A DNA stretch of 48,067 bases. Source: JAYZQT01 sp964412235 (GTDB lineage Bacteria > Pseudomonadota > Alphaproteobacteria > MPNO01 > UBA830). Position 1 is the first letter of the stretch. Each line of letters begins with the position of its first letter. Location: the NCBI GenBank assembly GCA_964412235.1, contig CAYPNT010000014.1, forward strand, positions 1 through 48,067. The letters are read 5' to 3'. The notes beneath the pieces are model-generated. The model was not told the origin of the DNA. It was given only the letters and a program-made list of their open reading frames with translations, and searched no databases. Positions 1 to 8,072 of the stretch are shown piece after piece. Position numbers and translations under genes: made by a program.

Positions 1-240
1 GCAAAACCGGTCTCGCTTTTTTGCCGATTTTAGTGAATTAAGGACTTTCATTATATTTACCCTTTAACCCAGCAACCATAAGTTTGGTAACAGGCGGCGC
101 ACGATAATAGGACCAAAACGCAGTGTCAACGCTAGCACAGTTCGATTTTTACTCGGCAAAGAACTTTAGAAACAATCCGCGTCTAACTGATATGCCTAGC
201 CACAGGGCGGTGTCCCAATCAAAACTATACCGCCTATTAC
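1..240. other. Left-edge segment, no supported gene
   Basis: I see no convincing coding sequence here. A short plus-strand frame begins at 123 but has low-complexity composition and overlaps the 3' end of the hydrolase on the other strand. The first 24 bases contain a weak inverted repeat (GCAAAA against TTTTGC) that could be the end of a terminator from a gene outside the window, but it is too short to call. Confidence 0.5.
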
Positions 241-1128
241 TCACTCTCCAAGATAGTGGAAAGAAAATGCGGCTCCACTTTCTTTTATATAACCAGCGGT
301 GGGGTTTGGAAAATGGGACGGCAATATAGTTATATTCGTGTCAGAATATTTAGAAAGAAAGTCATCCCGCGTCGCGTAGGCCGCTTCTCTATCTGCACAG
401 GCGATAGTACTCCATGCAGGTATATGACACTGAATAATGTGGTGCATAAGATCACCACACAAAATTGCTTCCTGATTACCTGACTTTATGTGCAGACCTA
501 CCATACCCGGAGTATGTCCAGGTAAGGGCAGAAGGGTTAAACCCTCATCAATTTGATAATCCCAATCTACCAGTATTTCCTGTTTAGCCTCCAAAACCGG
601 AAGTACACTGTCAGCAACATAGTCTCCCGTTCGCGTCATTTGATTCTCTTCCGATTGCTCCAACCAGTATTCAAGTTCTCGTCGTGCAAAAATGTACTTT
701 GCATTTGGAAAGGTAGGCACCCAACGCCCATTCTTTAATTTTGTATTCCAACCCACATGGTCAACGTGCATATGCGTGCAAAGTACAAAGTCGATATCTT
801 CAGGAACAAGGCCGGTCCCCCGAAACCTATCCATCCACGGAAAAACACGGTCGTCGAACATTTTGCGATTACGCGGTTTGTGGTTCCCCACGCATGTATC
901 CACGAGGATATTGTATCGCGGTGTACGAATTAGAAAGGCCTGAATGTTGATTATTAGGTTACCCGATTCAGGGTCAAAATGGCGAGGAACGAGCAACTCA
1001 CTATATGGTCGTACAAGTTCGTGCTCCCAATCGGGAAAAAATTCGGTTGCCTTAAGCATAGGCATTTCCATTTCAACCACCCGGGTGACCGATATATCAC
1101 CAAAATTAAAATTTAACATTTCGACCAT
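241..1128 (-). CDS. MBL-fold metallo-hydrolase
   Basis: This 295-residue protein has the metallo-beta-lactamase fold signature HxHxDH (THMHVDHVGW, His119, His121, Asp123, His124), a later PGHTPG turn carrying the third metal histidine near 206, and a C-terminal SHFP histidine. The family uses a dinuclear zinc or iron site to hydrolyse esters, lactones or thioesters; the long N-terminal part resembles the AHL-lactonase/AttM-like branch, but substrate cannot be read from sequence. There is no signal peptide, so a cytoplasmic location is likely. The first ATG has no clear ribosome-binding site and an ATG three codons later is an alternative. It is divergent from the LLM monooxygenase at 1291 across an AT-rich gap of about 160 bases, which probably holds promoters for both. 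Confidence 0.9.
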   Translation of the reverse strand: MVEMLNFNFGDISVTRVVEMEMPMLKATEFFPDWEHELVRPYSELLVPRHFDPESGNLIINIQAFLIRTPRYNILVDTCVGNHKPRNRKMFDDRVFPWMDRFRGTGLVPEDIDFVLCTHMHVDHVGWNTKLKNGRWVPTFPNAKYIFARRELEYWLEQSEENQMTRTGDYVADSVLPVLEAKQEILVDWDYQIDEGLTLLPLPGHTPGMVGLHIKSGNQEAILCGDLMHHIIQCHIPAWSTIACADREAAYATRDDFLSKYSDTNITILPSHFPNPTAGYIKESGAAFSFHYLGE

Positions 1129-1290
1129 TTTTTAATTTAAATTAGGTTTTATTTTGTCGTGTCGTTATATGTATTTTATACTGAACCGGTAACTCGGAAG
1201 TACAAAACGACGTAAAAATAAAGTTTTACGCAAATTGGGTTTCCGTTACCTCCTGTGCATAATCTAAAAGATGGAATAAGGAATGGAAAT

Positions 1291-2526
1291 ATGGAGTTTG
1301 GCTTAAACTTCTTTCCAAGTTGCTCACCGGACGAAAAGTCTGCAACCAGTTATTGGGCGAATGCCCTAGATCTTTGCGGATTGATGGATGAACTATCGTA
1401 CACTCATGTAAGAACAGTCGAGCATTATTTTCACCCCTACGGAGGGTATAGCCCGAATCCTGTTGTATTTCTTGCTGCAGCAGCACAGCGTTCGGCTAAA
1501 GCCAAAATGATAACAGGCGCAGTCCTGCCGGTTTTCAATAATCCCTTAAAGGTCGCAGGCGAACTGGGTATGCTTGATGCAATCTCAAATGGAAGACTCG
1601 AAGTAGGATTTGCGCGTGCTTTTCTTCCTAACGAGTTTGACACCTTCGGCATTGATATAGAGGAAAGCCGTGCACGTTATGAAGAAGGCGTAGAACAAAT
1701 TAGACTCCTTCTAGAAGAGGAAGAGGTATCTCACAAAGGAAAATTTCGCAGTTTCAAAAACGTGACCTCGCTCCCGCGGCCAACACAAAAACCGCGGCCG
1801 CCTTTTTGGGTAGCTGCTATGAGCAGTAAAGAATCTTTCGAATTCGCAGGGAAAAACGGCCACTATATAATGGGCATACCCATGGGTGGTGGGACAATGG
1901 CGGAGCTTATTGGCGTATATCGCGAGGAATGGAAAAAAGCAGGGCACCCGGGTAACGGCAAAATCATGCTCTCATTTTCAATGCACGTCGGAAACGATGG
2001 AGCAAAAGCTCGAGATGTCTTCCGTGGCCCTTTGAACGCCTATCTCGAACGTCTCACGGATGCTGCATCCGGTTGGCTTAACGGCGCAAGCACTAAAGAT
2101 TATAAGGGCTACGACAAGATGGTAGCCTCCCTTAAAGAGGATAACTTTGATCAGCAACTAGAGAGAGGCATATGCTGGGCCGGCTCTCCTGACGAAGTAA
2201 CCGAAATGGTCGCCGATTATGACAGTCAAGTGGGAACCTTCGATATCGCATCTCTGCATGTCATGCCCCATATTACCCCGGTAGACGTGGCAGAAAGATC
2301 GATGCGCCTTTTCTCGGAAAAGGTTATGCCCAAGTATAGTAGCAGAAAATCACGTAATAGCCATCAATCGCGATGGTGTTATCTGACGCGGTGCACAATC
2401 AACCACGTGATCACAAGGGCCAAACTATCATTCGAATGTGTAAAGCACCGCCGCGCCTATGACAGTCAAGCGCGGCGGGAGCTAGTTTCTACAGATCGTT
2501 TACGTTTCGTTTTTGATAGAGTTTGA
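1291..2526 (+). CDS. LLM-class flavin-dependent oxidoreductase with aberrant C-terminal tail
   Basis: This is a luciferase-like TIM-barrel monooxygenase that would use reduced FMN and oxygen. The start at 1291 (MEFGLNFF) has an AAGGA upstream; an earlier in-frame codon at 1255 gives an unrelated leader. It is a close paralogue of the protein encoded at 4190-5248: both share the block HVRTVEHYFHPYGGYSPNP, a GAVLP-FNNPLK segment and SRARYEEG. The paralogue ends at a position equal to residue 349 here (VMPKY), but this frame runs 62 residues further through composition unlike the family. It enters a GC-rich hairpin at 2448-2478 and overlaps the convergent hydrolase by 27 bases. In another frame TAG lies at 2337-2339, so the tail probably comes from a lost stop codon or a small frameshift. 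Substrate unknown. Confidence 0.85.
   Translation: MEFGLNFFPSCSPDEKSATSYWANALDLCGLMDELSYTHVRTVEHYFHPYGGYSPNPVVFLAAAAQRSAKAKMITGAVLPVFNNPLKVAGELGMLDAISNGRLEVGFARAFLPNEFDTFGIDIEESRARYEEGVEQIRLLLEEEEVSHKGKFRSFKNVTSLPRPTQKPRPPFWVAAMSSKESFEFAGKNGHYIMGIPMGGGTMAELIGVYREEWKKAGHPGNGKIMLSFSMHVGNDGAKARDVFRGPLNAYLERLTDAASGWLNGASTKDYKGYDKMVASLKEDNFDQQLERGICWAGSPDEVTEMVADYDSQVGTFDIASLHVMPHITPVDVAERSMRLFSEKVMPKYSSRKSRNSHQSRWCYLTRCTINHVITRAKLSFECVKHRRAYDSQARRELVSTDRLRFVFDRV
2448..2478. terminator. GC-rich hairpin between convergent genes, candidate bidirectional terminator
   Basis: A perfect 9-bp stem (CCGCCGCGC at 2448-2456 with GCGCGGCGG at 2470-2478) closes a 13-base loop. The right side runs into a moderately T-rich stretch and the left side reads TGCTTTA on the minus strand. 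This is what a shared terminator between two convergent genes would look like, although neither U-tract is strong. It lies inside the last 62 codons of the LLM frame, which supports the view that this tail is not native coding sequence. Confidence 0.4.
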
Positions 2527-3363
2527 GAGCAGTCCTATATTTTCTATTTCTATCTCGCATTTATCACCTTTTTTGAGATAGATAGGCGGTTTCCGCACAA
2601 AACCAACCCCGGCCGGAGTTCCTGTCAAAATTATGTCACCAGGGTGAAGCGTTATAGCCTTAGCTATTTCATACACTAACGTTTTCGTGTCAAAAATCAT
2701 TTCTCTCGTATTTGAGTCTTGTAGAACTTTGCCATTCACGCGGCACTGAATTTGTAGTCCCTTTGCCCCCGGAGGGAGTTCATCCGCGGTAACAAAGTCA
2801 GGCCCGATAGATCCCGTCTGGTCAAAGTTCTTGCCAATAGTCCATTGGGAAGCCTTCATCTGAAAATCTCGAATCGATCCTTCGTTTGCAACGGAATAGC
2901 CCGCCACGTAATCCAGTGCAGCAGATTTTTTGATATTTCTGGCTCGCTTCCCTATGACAGCAACCAGTTCTGCCTCATAGTCATAATGCCTAGATGCTTT
3001 TGGTCGCATAAGAGCTTGGTTATGAGCGACAAACGATGTTGAAAAACGAGTAAAAACGACCGGATAATTTGGGATTTTGAGACCAGCTTCCGCAGCGTGA
3101 TCCTTGTAGTTAAGGCCGATGCAGAAAATTTTTCCAGCATTTTGGATGGGCGTTAAGTAATTGATTCTGCCCTTCACAATAGCCCGTGGTGGTGCATTTC
3201 TCGCAGCACGTCCGGCACGTTGTATTGCGCCCTTACCCTGGCCAATTAATTCTTTGAGGTCAGTTGATATCTTCTTATCGACAACCGACAAGTCAACCAC
3301 ACCGGCATCGGTTCGTACACCGAGTTTATTTTTACCGTCTTTTTTGAATGACACAAAACGCAT
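2500..3363 (-). CDS. Fumarylacetoacetate hydrolase family protein
   Basis: This 287-residue FAH-fold protein belongs to the group that cleaves, decarboxylates or isomerises beta-diketo acids and 2-oxo-3-ene acids with a bound Mg or Mn. Visible hallmarks are the NYKDHAAE segment, the E-x-E metal pair in YDYEAELVAVIG, the GYSVANEGSIRDFQ stretch (the family often has NDVSxRDxQ, so Asp to Glu here), a following Asp in the SIGPDFV region, and the C-terminal LTGTPAGVGF loop. The start is set at MRFVSFKKDG because AGGGAG precedes it by a normal distance; an upstream in-frame codon at 3423 would add 20 atypical residues. It lies between the diiron protein upstream and the convergent LLM gene, so it may process a ring-opened product. 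The exact reaction is unknown. Confidence 0.88.
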   Translation of the reverse strand: MRFVSFKKDGKNKLGVRTDAGVVDLSVVDKKISTDLKELIGQGKGAIQRAGRAARNAPPRAIVKGRINYLTPIQNAGKIFCIGLNYKDHAAEAGLKIPNYPVVFTRFSTSFVAHNQALMRPKASRHYDYEAELVAVIGKRARNIKKSAALDYVAGYSVANEGSIRDFQMKASQWTIGKNFDQTGSIGPDFVTADELPPGAKGLQIQCRVNGKVLQDSNTREMIFDTKTLVYEIAKAITLHPGDIILTGTPAGVGFVRKPPIYLKKGDKCEIEIENIGLLSNSIKNET

Positions 3364-3475
3364 ATTTTTCTCCCTAATTTTCGTTTTTTGTTTTTCCACT
3401 AAGCCTGCAAATAACGTTTGCAATTACTTAAATGATTCCAAACTACCGCATCGAATGGCACATTCAAGAATTTTA

Positions 3476-4165
3476 CTATTGGAGGGCGTATCCTTTTTCA
3501 TAGTGAAGAAAGATCCCATCAAAATAAAACCAACGCATGCGGGCACTTTCTCGCGCATAATGGATCGCCGCGTCTTTCATTTCCGGTGTGGTACAATGGC
3601 GATCAAGGATCTCAAATCCGCGGTCACTATGCTCAATATCGACTTCCGAATGTAACCAGAAATGTTTTATGTCTTCCTCGTTATAGTTATAGTTCGCGCG
3701 TAATGAAGGCAAAACCCGGCTGTATAACTTTGGTGACTGGGATTCCGTCCCTATGCGTAACGCGGCGATCCCACAATACCAAGGTGCACTTCTCGCAACA
3801 TTGTTGAGCCACGCCGCCCAAGACCGGGTTGTGGGGAGCCCCTCACCAGCTTTTACCTCATCTATATCTGCACCATTGGCCTTCGCAAATTGGAGAACTA
3901 TTTCCATGTGTGGCTCTTCAGGGTCCTCTTCTTCATGAAAATTTGCCAATTCTAATTCAATGACATCGAGTGGAGCTTTTGAACAGATTTGAAAAGTCGC
4001 TTCAGTTAACATGTTTGATATCCAATGATAATGCTCCACAGCCCAACCCATACAGGCGGCGCGCCCTAACTTTCCAGCGGCAAGCTGGTCCCACATTGGA
4101 TGATCGGCACAGTGACGCTCATCAACCGCAGCCTCAAGCGCTATACGTAGCTCCGACTTGCTCAT
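3476..4165 (-). CDS. Haem-oxygenase-like (PqqC/TenA/CADD fold) diiron protein
   Basis: This 229-residue helical protein belongs to the iron-containing redox enzyme group of the haem-oxygenase-like fold. Candidate metal ligands are Glu44 and His47 (WAVEHYHW), the acidic FHEEEDPEEPH helix near 77-86, and the late helix HFWLHSEVDIEHSDRG with His168, His172, Asp176 and His179. This Glu/His...His-x3-Asp-x2-His pattern matches diiron oxidases and oxygenases of this fold (CADD, UndA and SznF type) better than TenA thiaminase, which needs a Cys nucleophile. It lies 24 bases downstream of the LLM gene on the same strand and just upstream of the FAH hydrolase, so the three probably form one operon. A two-oxygenase pathway is suggested; the substrate is unknown. 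Confidence 0.82.
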   Translation of the reverse strand: MSKSELRIALEAAVDERHCADHPMWDQLAAGKLGRAACMGWAVEHYHWISNMLTEATFQICSKAPLDVIELELANFHEEEDPEEPHMEIVLQFAKANGADIDEVKAGEGLPTTRSWAAWLNNVARSAPWYCGIAALRIGTESQSPKLYSRVLPSLRANYNYNEEDIKHFWLHSEVDIEHSDRGFEILDRHCTTPEMKDAAIHYARESARMRWFYFDGIFLHYEKGYALQ

Positions 4166-4189
4166 ATCTGTTATCTCCTGCTCTCTGTT

Positions 4190-5248
4190 TTAAAGTTTTT
4201 TAAATTTGGGGATCACCTCGTGCCCAAATAGCGTCATTGAGGATCGCGCTTTTTCGAAAGTCATCATTTTTGTATTTACCTGGAGGGAAGCAATATCAAA
4301 GCCACCAACTTGTTTATGATAATCAGAAATCATATCGCAACATTCCTCAGGGCTGCCAATAAAAGCCGCACTTTTCTCCCGCTGAGTATGAACATTCTCC
4401 CGAGCTAAAACGTCAAATAATTTATCGTAACCTGGGTAATCCTTTGTACTTGCTTCCTCGTTCCATCCTGATGCCGCATCAGATAACGTTTCAAAGTAGG
4501 CTGTAACGTCCGGGCCCGCCTCCTCAATAGCCTGCTCGGTGGTGGGTGCGCAATACATCATGAACGCAAGCATAGATAGGCCGCGTCCGGGATGTCCTGC
4601 CGACTTCCATGCTTCATGATAGATACCTAGTAACTCATTAAGGGCTGCCCCACCGATTGGATTTGCCATACACATGTAACCATTGCGTCCGGCGAACTCA
4701 AAAGTCTGAGGATTGGCCGTCGCAGCCACCCAAATTGGTGGCCGTGGTTGCTGTGCTGGGCGCGGTAGCGAAGTAACTCCAGAAAAACTATAAAACTGTC
4801 CGGACTTGGATACGTTTTCCTCTGTTAATAATGCTTCAAGTTGATCAATACCTTCCTCGTAGCGCGCTCGACTGCTATCAAGACTTATCCCAAATCGCTC
4901 AAACTCATGCGGTAAAAACGCGCGGGCGACTCCAAGATCCAGGCGGCCGCCCGAGATAGCATCAAGCATCGCGGCCTCACCAGCGAGTTTCAGTGGGTTA
5001 TTGAATGCAGGTAGCACAGCACCCGTAACTAATCGCGCTTTCTTCGCACGCTGAGATGCGGCCGATAGGAAAACCATCGGGTTTGGGCTGTATCCACCAT
5101 AGGGATGAAAATAGTGCTCCACTGTCCGGACATGCGAAAAATTTAATGGGTCACACAAATCAACAAGGTTTAGTGCCTCGTTCCAGTAGTCACGACCTGA
5201 TTTTTCACTTGGTCCTACGTTCGGAAAAAAGCTAATCCCGAATTTCAT
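4190..5248 (-). CDS. LLM-class flavin-dependent oxidoreductase
   Basis: This 352-residue luciferase-like monooxygenase would act with reduced FMN from a separate reductase. The start at 5248 (MKFGISFFPN) has GGAGGG upstream; an earlier frame start would add 46 residues of unrelated sequence. It is strikingly similar to the LLM protein at 1291: the same 19-residue block HVRTVEHYFHPYGGYSPNP, LDAIS-GRL, RAFLPxEF and SLPRP-Q-PRPP. It ends cleanly in VIPKFKKL, giving the reference length for its paralogue. It is the first gene of a likely operon with the diiron protein and the FAH hydrolase, and is divergent from the MetE-like gene over 119 bases. The repeated pair could be subunits, as in LuxA and LuxB, or separate enzymes. 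Confidence 0.9.
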   Translation of the reverse strand: MKFGISFFPNVGPSEKSGRDYWNEALNLVDLCDPLNFSHVRTVEHYFHPYGGYSPNPMVFLSAASQRAKKARLVTGAVLPAFNNPLKLAGEAAMLDAISGGRLDLGVARAFLPHEFERFGISLDSSRARYEEGIDQLEALLTEENVSKSGQFYSFSGVTSLPRPAQQPRPPIWVAATANPQTFEFAGRNGYMCMANPIGGAALNELLGIYHEAWKSAGHPGRGLSMLAFMMYCAPTTEQAIEEAGPDVTAYFETLSDAASGWNEEASTKDYPGYDKLFDVLARENVHTQREKSAAFIGSPEECCDMISDYHKQVGGFDIASLQVNTKMMTFEKARSSMTLFGHEVIPKFKKL

Positions 5249-5367
5249 GTAAACCCTCCAACATTTCGAGGTATTGTTATTATATATCTTAATACTAAAC
5301 AGCGCGATTTTGCATAGGTTACGGGCAGATATTAATTTTAAGACATATACCGGTAGAGGGCATACCA

Positions 5368-6549
5368 ATGGAAAAGACAACCGCAAGCGACCGCATTCTC
5401 ACGACGCACGTGGGCAGTCTACCCAGACCAACATCACTTTCCACTCTGCTTATGGCTCAACTCACAGGCACCCACTCCGACTCGGAAAAATCGGTAGAAC
5501 TCATAAGGGAGTCGGTGATTCAAATTGTTCAAGCGCAGGTGGATGTTGGTATTGATATCGTTGGCGACGGGGAGATGGGGAAACCTTCCTACACTTTCTA
5601 TATCAAAAACCGACTTGCTGGCATCCATGACCGGGGTGATAGAATGAGTGAGATAGCTGGGAGCCCAATAAATCGCGATGAACGTGAACACCCGGAGGCG
5701 TTAACACGACGCCAAAAACCGGGTAACATATTTAACACCGGAGCCGCCCTACCTGCTTGTTTGGGTCCGGTTTCATACGAAAACACAAATGACCTTAACC
5801 AGGATTTAGAGAACTTTCGCACAGCACTTTCGGCTGCATCCATCAGCAATGGTTTTTTAAATTCGGCGTCTCCCGGTGTTCTGACAAAGTTTGTTCCAGA
5901 CCTTTATTATAAGAACGAAGATGCCTACATGGAGGCGCTGGGTGAAGCAATGCGGATTGAATATAACGCAATTTATGAATCTGGTTTTCAGTTACAGATT
6001 GACTGTCCGGACCTAGCATCCGCAAGGCATAACCAATACCAGGAACTCTCAGATACGGAATTTGTTCGAATAGCTGAGCGAAATATTGAAATTCTTAATT
6101 ACGCTACGGCCAATATTCCTCCAGAGGCAATGCGAATGCATGTTTGCTGGGGAAATTACGAGGGACCCCACACCCATGATGTGCCGCTCTCAACCATATT
6201 CGGTACTTGTATGCGCGCACGCCCGGCTGGGTTTTTATTTGAGGGCGCTAACCCCAGGCATGCTCATGAATGGGAAGATATAATTGGGAATCATATACCT
6301 GACGAAAAAATTTTAATCCCTGGCGTTATCGACACCACTACTAATTTTGTTGAGCACCCAACCCTCGTTGCTCAACGCATTTGTCAGTACGCAAATATAG
6401 TAGGCCGTGAACGCGTTATCGCTAGTACCGACTGTGGGTTTGCAACCTTCGTACAGCGCGAGAACAGAGTGGTTACCTCTGTCGTATGGGCAAAATTAAA
6501 GTCGCTAGTACAAGGCGCTGCTATGGCAACAGACAAGCTATGGCATTAG
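5368..6549 (+). CDS. MetE-type (cobalamin-independent methionine synthase C-terminal domain) methyltransferase-like protein
   Basis: The 393-residue protein matches the catalytic half of cobalamin-independent methionine synthase. The expected zinc ligands are all visible: His258 and Cys260 in MRMHVCWGN, Glu292 in FLFEGAN, and Cys356 in STDCGF. It lacks the N-terminal folate-binding duplicate of full MetE, so it is unlikely to be a stand-alone methionine synthase. Short proteins of this family include thiol-alkylating enzymes such as epoxyalkane:CoM transferase and various methyltransferases. A good SD (AGAGGG) precedes the ATG. It is divergent from an LLM monooxygenase, so transfer of an alkyl group produced by oxygenation, or demethylation of a substrate, is plausible but unproved. 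Confidence 0.85.
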   Translation: MEKTTASDRILTTHVGSLPRPTSLSTLLMAQLTGTHSDSEKSVELIRESVIQIVQAQVDVGIDIVGDGEMGKPSYTFYIKNRLAGIHDRGDRMSEIAGSPINRDEREHPEALTRRQKPGNIFNTGAALPACLGPVSYENTNDLNQDLENFRTALSAASISNGFLNSASPGVLTKFVPDLYYKNEDAYMEALGEAMRIEYNAIYESGFQLQIDCPDLASARHNQYQELSDTEFVRIAERNIEILNYATANIPPEAMRMHVCWGNYEGPHTHDVPLSTIFGTCMRARPAGFLFEGANPRHAHEWEDIIGNHIPDEKILIPGVIDTTTNFVEHPTLVAQRICQYANIVGRERVIASTDCGFATFVQRENRVVTSVVWAKLKSLVQGAAMATDKLWH

Positions 6550-6623
6550 CTAATATAGGTTATGACCCCGAGCGCCAGTATTAAGTCGGTAGGCCAAAAC
6601 TTCCATGTGTAATCTATGGACAA

Positions 6624-7958
6624 TTATTCAGCTGCTACCTTGGGAGTGTCCCGTTCGATCGTTTCCATATTATTTCTCTGAGTTTCAAATTTTTCAGGAT
6701 CTTCGTAAACACCCTCAGGTATGGAAAAATATCCTTCCTCATAGTTCTCATCCGTGGTGGACCCCATTGAAATAGAGTCAAATGGACAAACATCCAGACA
6801 TAGTTCACATCCGATACACTTGTCAGCATGTACATCAATTTTACCCGCAGGGTTCTGCGATAATGCCTCATAGAAACACATCTGGATGCAAACGTTGCAA
6901 GTAGGATTTTGGCAGGTCTGGTCATCTACTTTTGCATGTATTCGCGCCCGAGCAAATTGATCAGAATAGTCAGTTGCGGCTCTGTCACTTGCAATACCGT
7001 GCATTGAGGCAATATCACCATACCCATGTTCGTCCATAAACCGCTCAAGGCCCCGTATAATATTTGGAAGCCATTTCATGCCTTTAATCATTAGAACGGA
7101 TCCAACTTCTACGACATTAGCGCCGGTCATTATGAATTCCACGATGTCGCGGTGATCAAATACACCATTAGATCCAGCGATAGGAATGCCGACTTGTTTA
7201 TATATATTATGGATGTAACGTAGTGACAGCGGCTTAGTCCAAGTACCACCAATGCCTGCGGTGCCCCCAAGCCGTGGTTCTCCGTTATCAATATCCACAG
7301 CAAAACCCGTATAACGATTTGTAGCAGTTACCGCAGCAGCTCCCGCTTCTTTAACGGCACGGGCCACCTCAACCGGCTGTGATTGATCGGGGGTTAACTT
7401 AATAACCACTGGAATATCAACAACGTTGCACACAGCTTGTGTCACCTCAAAGGCGACTTCGGGCACCTGACCTATCATTGATCCACCATGAACACCCGGC
7501 ATAAGCGCGGGATGCGGACAACCAAAATTCAATTCCACCATAGGAAGGCCACAATCCTCTATCGTCCGGCATATATCTTTCCAGCCATCAACATCCTTAG
7601 CACCCGCACTTCCAATAAGGTGGGCGTTATTTTCTTGTCCGTAGATAACTAGTTCTTTGAGGTATGGAATCCAGTCTTTATAAAATGTACTAGAATAACC
7701 CGAGCGGCTATAAAATTTAAAATCTCGGGGAACCTTGCCCTTAATAATATCTCCCCGGTCATTCATTATGCTGTACTTCGAATTCATAGTCAGAACCGCC
7801 ATGTCTTCGATATCCGTCAGCGTCTTTATAATTGCCCCAGATGCACCGTAGTCGAATGCCTGTTTTATTAGATCAGGGCTATTGGTCGTCTCTAGAGACG
7901 CAATGACCACGGGGTTTTTGAATGGAACTCCACAAAAATCAACTTTCATATTGGCCAT
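6624..7958 (-). CDS. PreA-like dihydropyrimidine dehydrogenase-type flavin/4Fe-4S protein
   Basis: The 444-residue protein has an FMN-binding dihydroorotate-dehydrogenase-like barrel (about 1-320) followed by a two-cluster ferredoxin tail. One cluster has Cys349, 354, 357 and 361, spaced C-x4-C-x2-C-x3-C; the other, CIGCELCLDVCP, has Cys381, 384, 387 and 391. The family (NAD-dependent dihydropyrimidine dehydrogenase, PreA subunit) reduces uracil and thymine with an FAD partner, PreT. No PreT is nearby. The active-site loop reads GCPHPALMPGVHGGSMIGQ; the residue facing the catalytic loop cysteine of mammalian DPD appears to be Ile, so a different reduction is possible. The start at 7958 follows AGGAG. 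It lies 114 bases after hyuB, suggesting cyclic-amide or hydantoin metabolism. Confidence 0.85.
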   Translation of the reverse strand: MANMKVDFCGVPFKNPVVIASLETTNSPDLIKQAFDYGASGAIIKTLTDIEDMAVLTMNSKYSIMNDRGDIIKGKVPRDFKFYSRSGYSSTFYKDWIPYLKELVIYGQENNAHLIGSAGAKDVDGWKDICRTIEDCGLPMVELNFGCPHPALMPGVHGGSMIGQVPEVAFEVTQAVCNVVDIPVVIKLTPDQSQPVEVARAVKEAGAAAVTATNRYTGFAVDIDNGEPRLGGTAGIGGTWTKPLSLRYIHNIYKQVGIPIAGSNGVFDHRDIVEFIMTGANVVEVGSVLMIKGMKWLPNIIRGLERFMDEHGYGDIASMHGIASDRAATDYSDQFARARIHAKVDDQTCQNPTCNVCIQMCFYEALSQNPAGKIDVHADKCIGCELCLDVCPFDSISMGSTTDENYEEGYFSIPEGVYEDPEKFETQRNNMETIERDTPKVAAE

Positions 7959-8072
7959 GGTATATTCTCCTGAACTTTGGGTAGGTATTGTTACCTTTTC
8001 CAACCCAGCTTTTGGGGTGATTATTCTATCAATTCTATCGGGTTTGTGCAGTTAATTAGATATTTACCTATA

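Noticed and set aside
123..329. Short plus-strand frame of 68 codons at the left edge
   Set aside because: It overlaps the 3' end of the MBL hydrolase, has no recognisable motif and no ribosome-binding site.
3161..3655. 164-codon plus-strand frame
   Set aside because: It is antisense to the FAH hydrolase and diiron protein, whose family motifs are clear; its own composition is not protein-like.
3476..4165. TenA thiaminase linked to the TPP riboswitch
   Set aside because: The fold is shared, but metal-ligand residues replace the TenA active site and the gene is 25 kb from the riboswitch in another operon.
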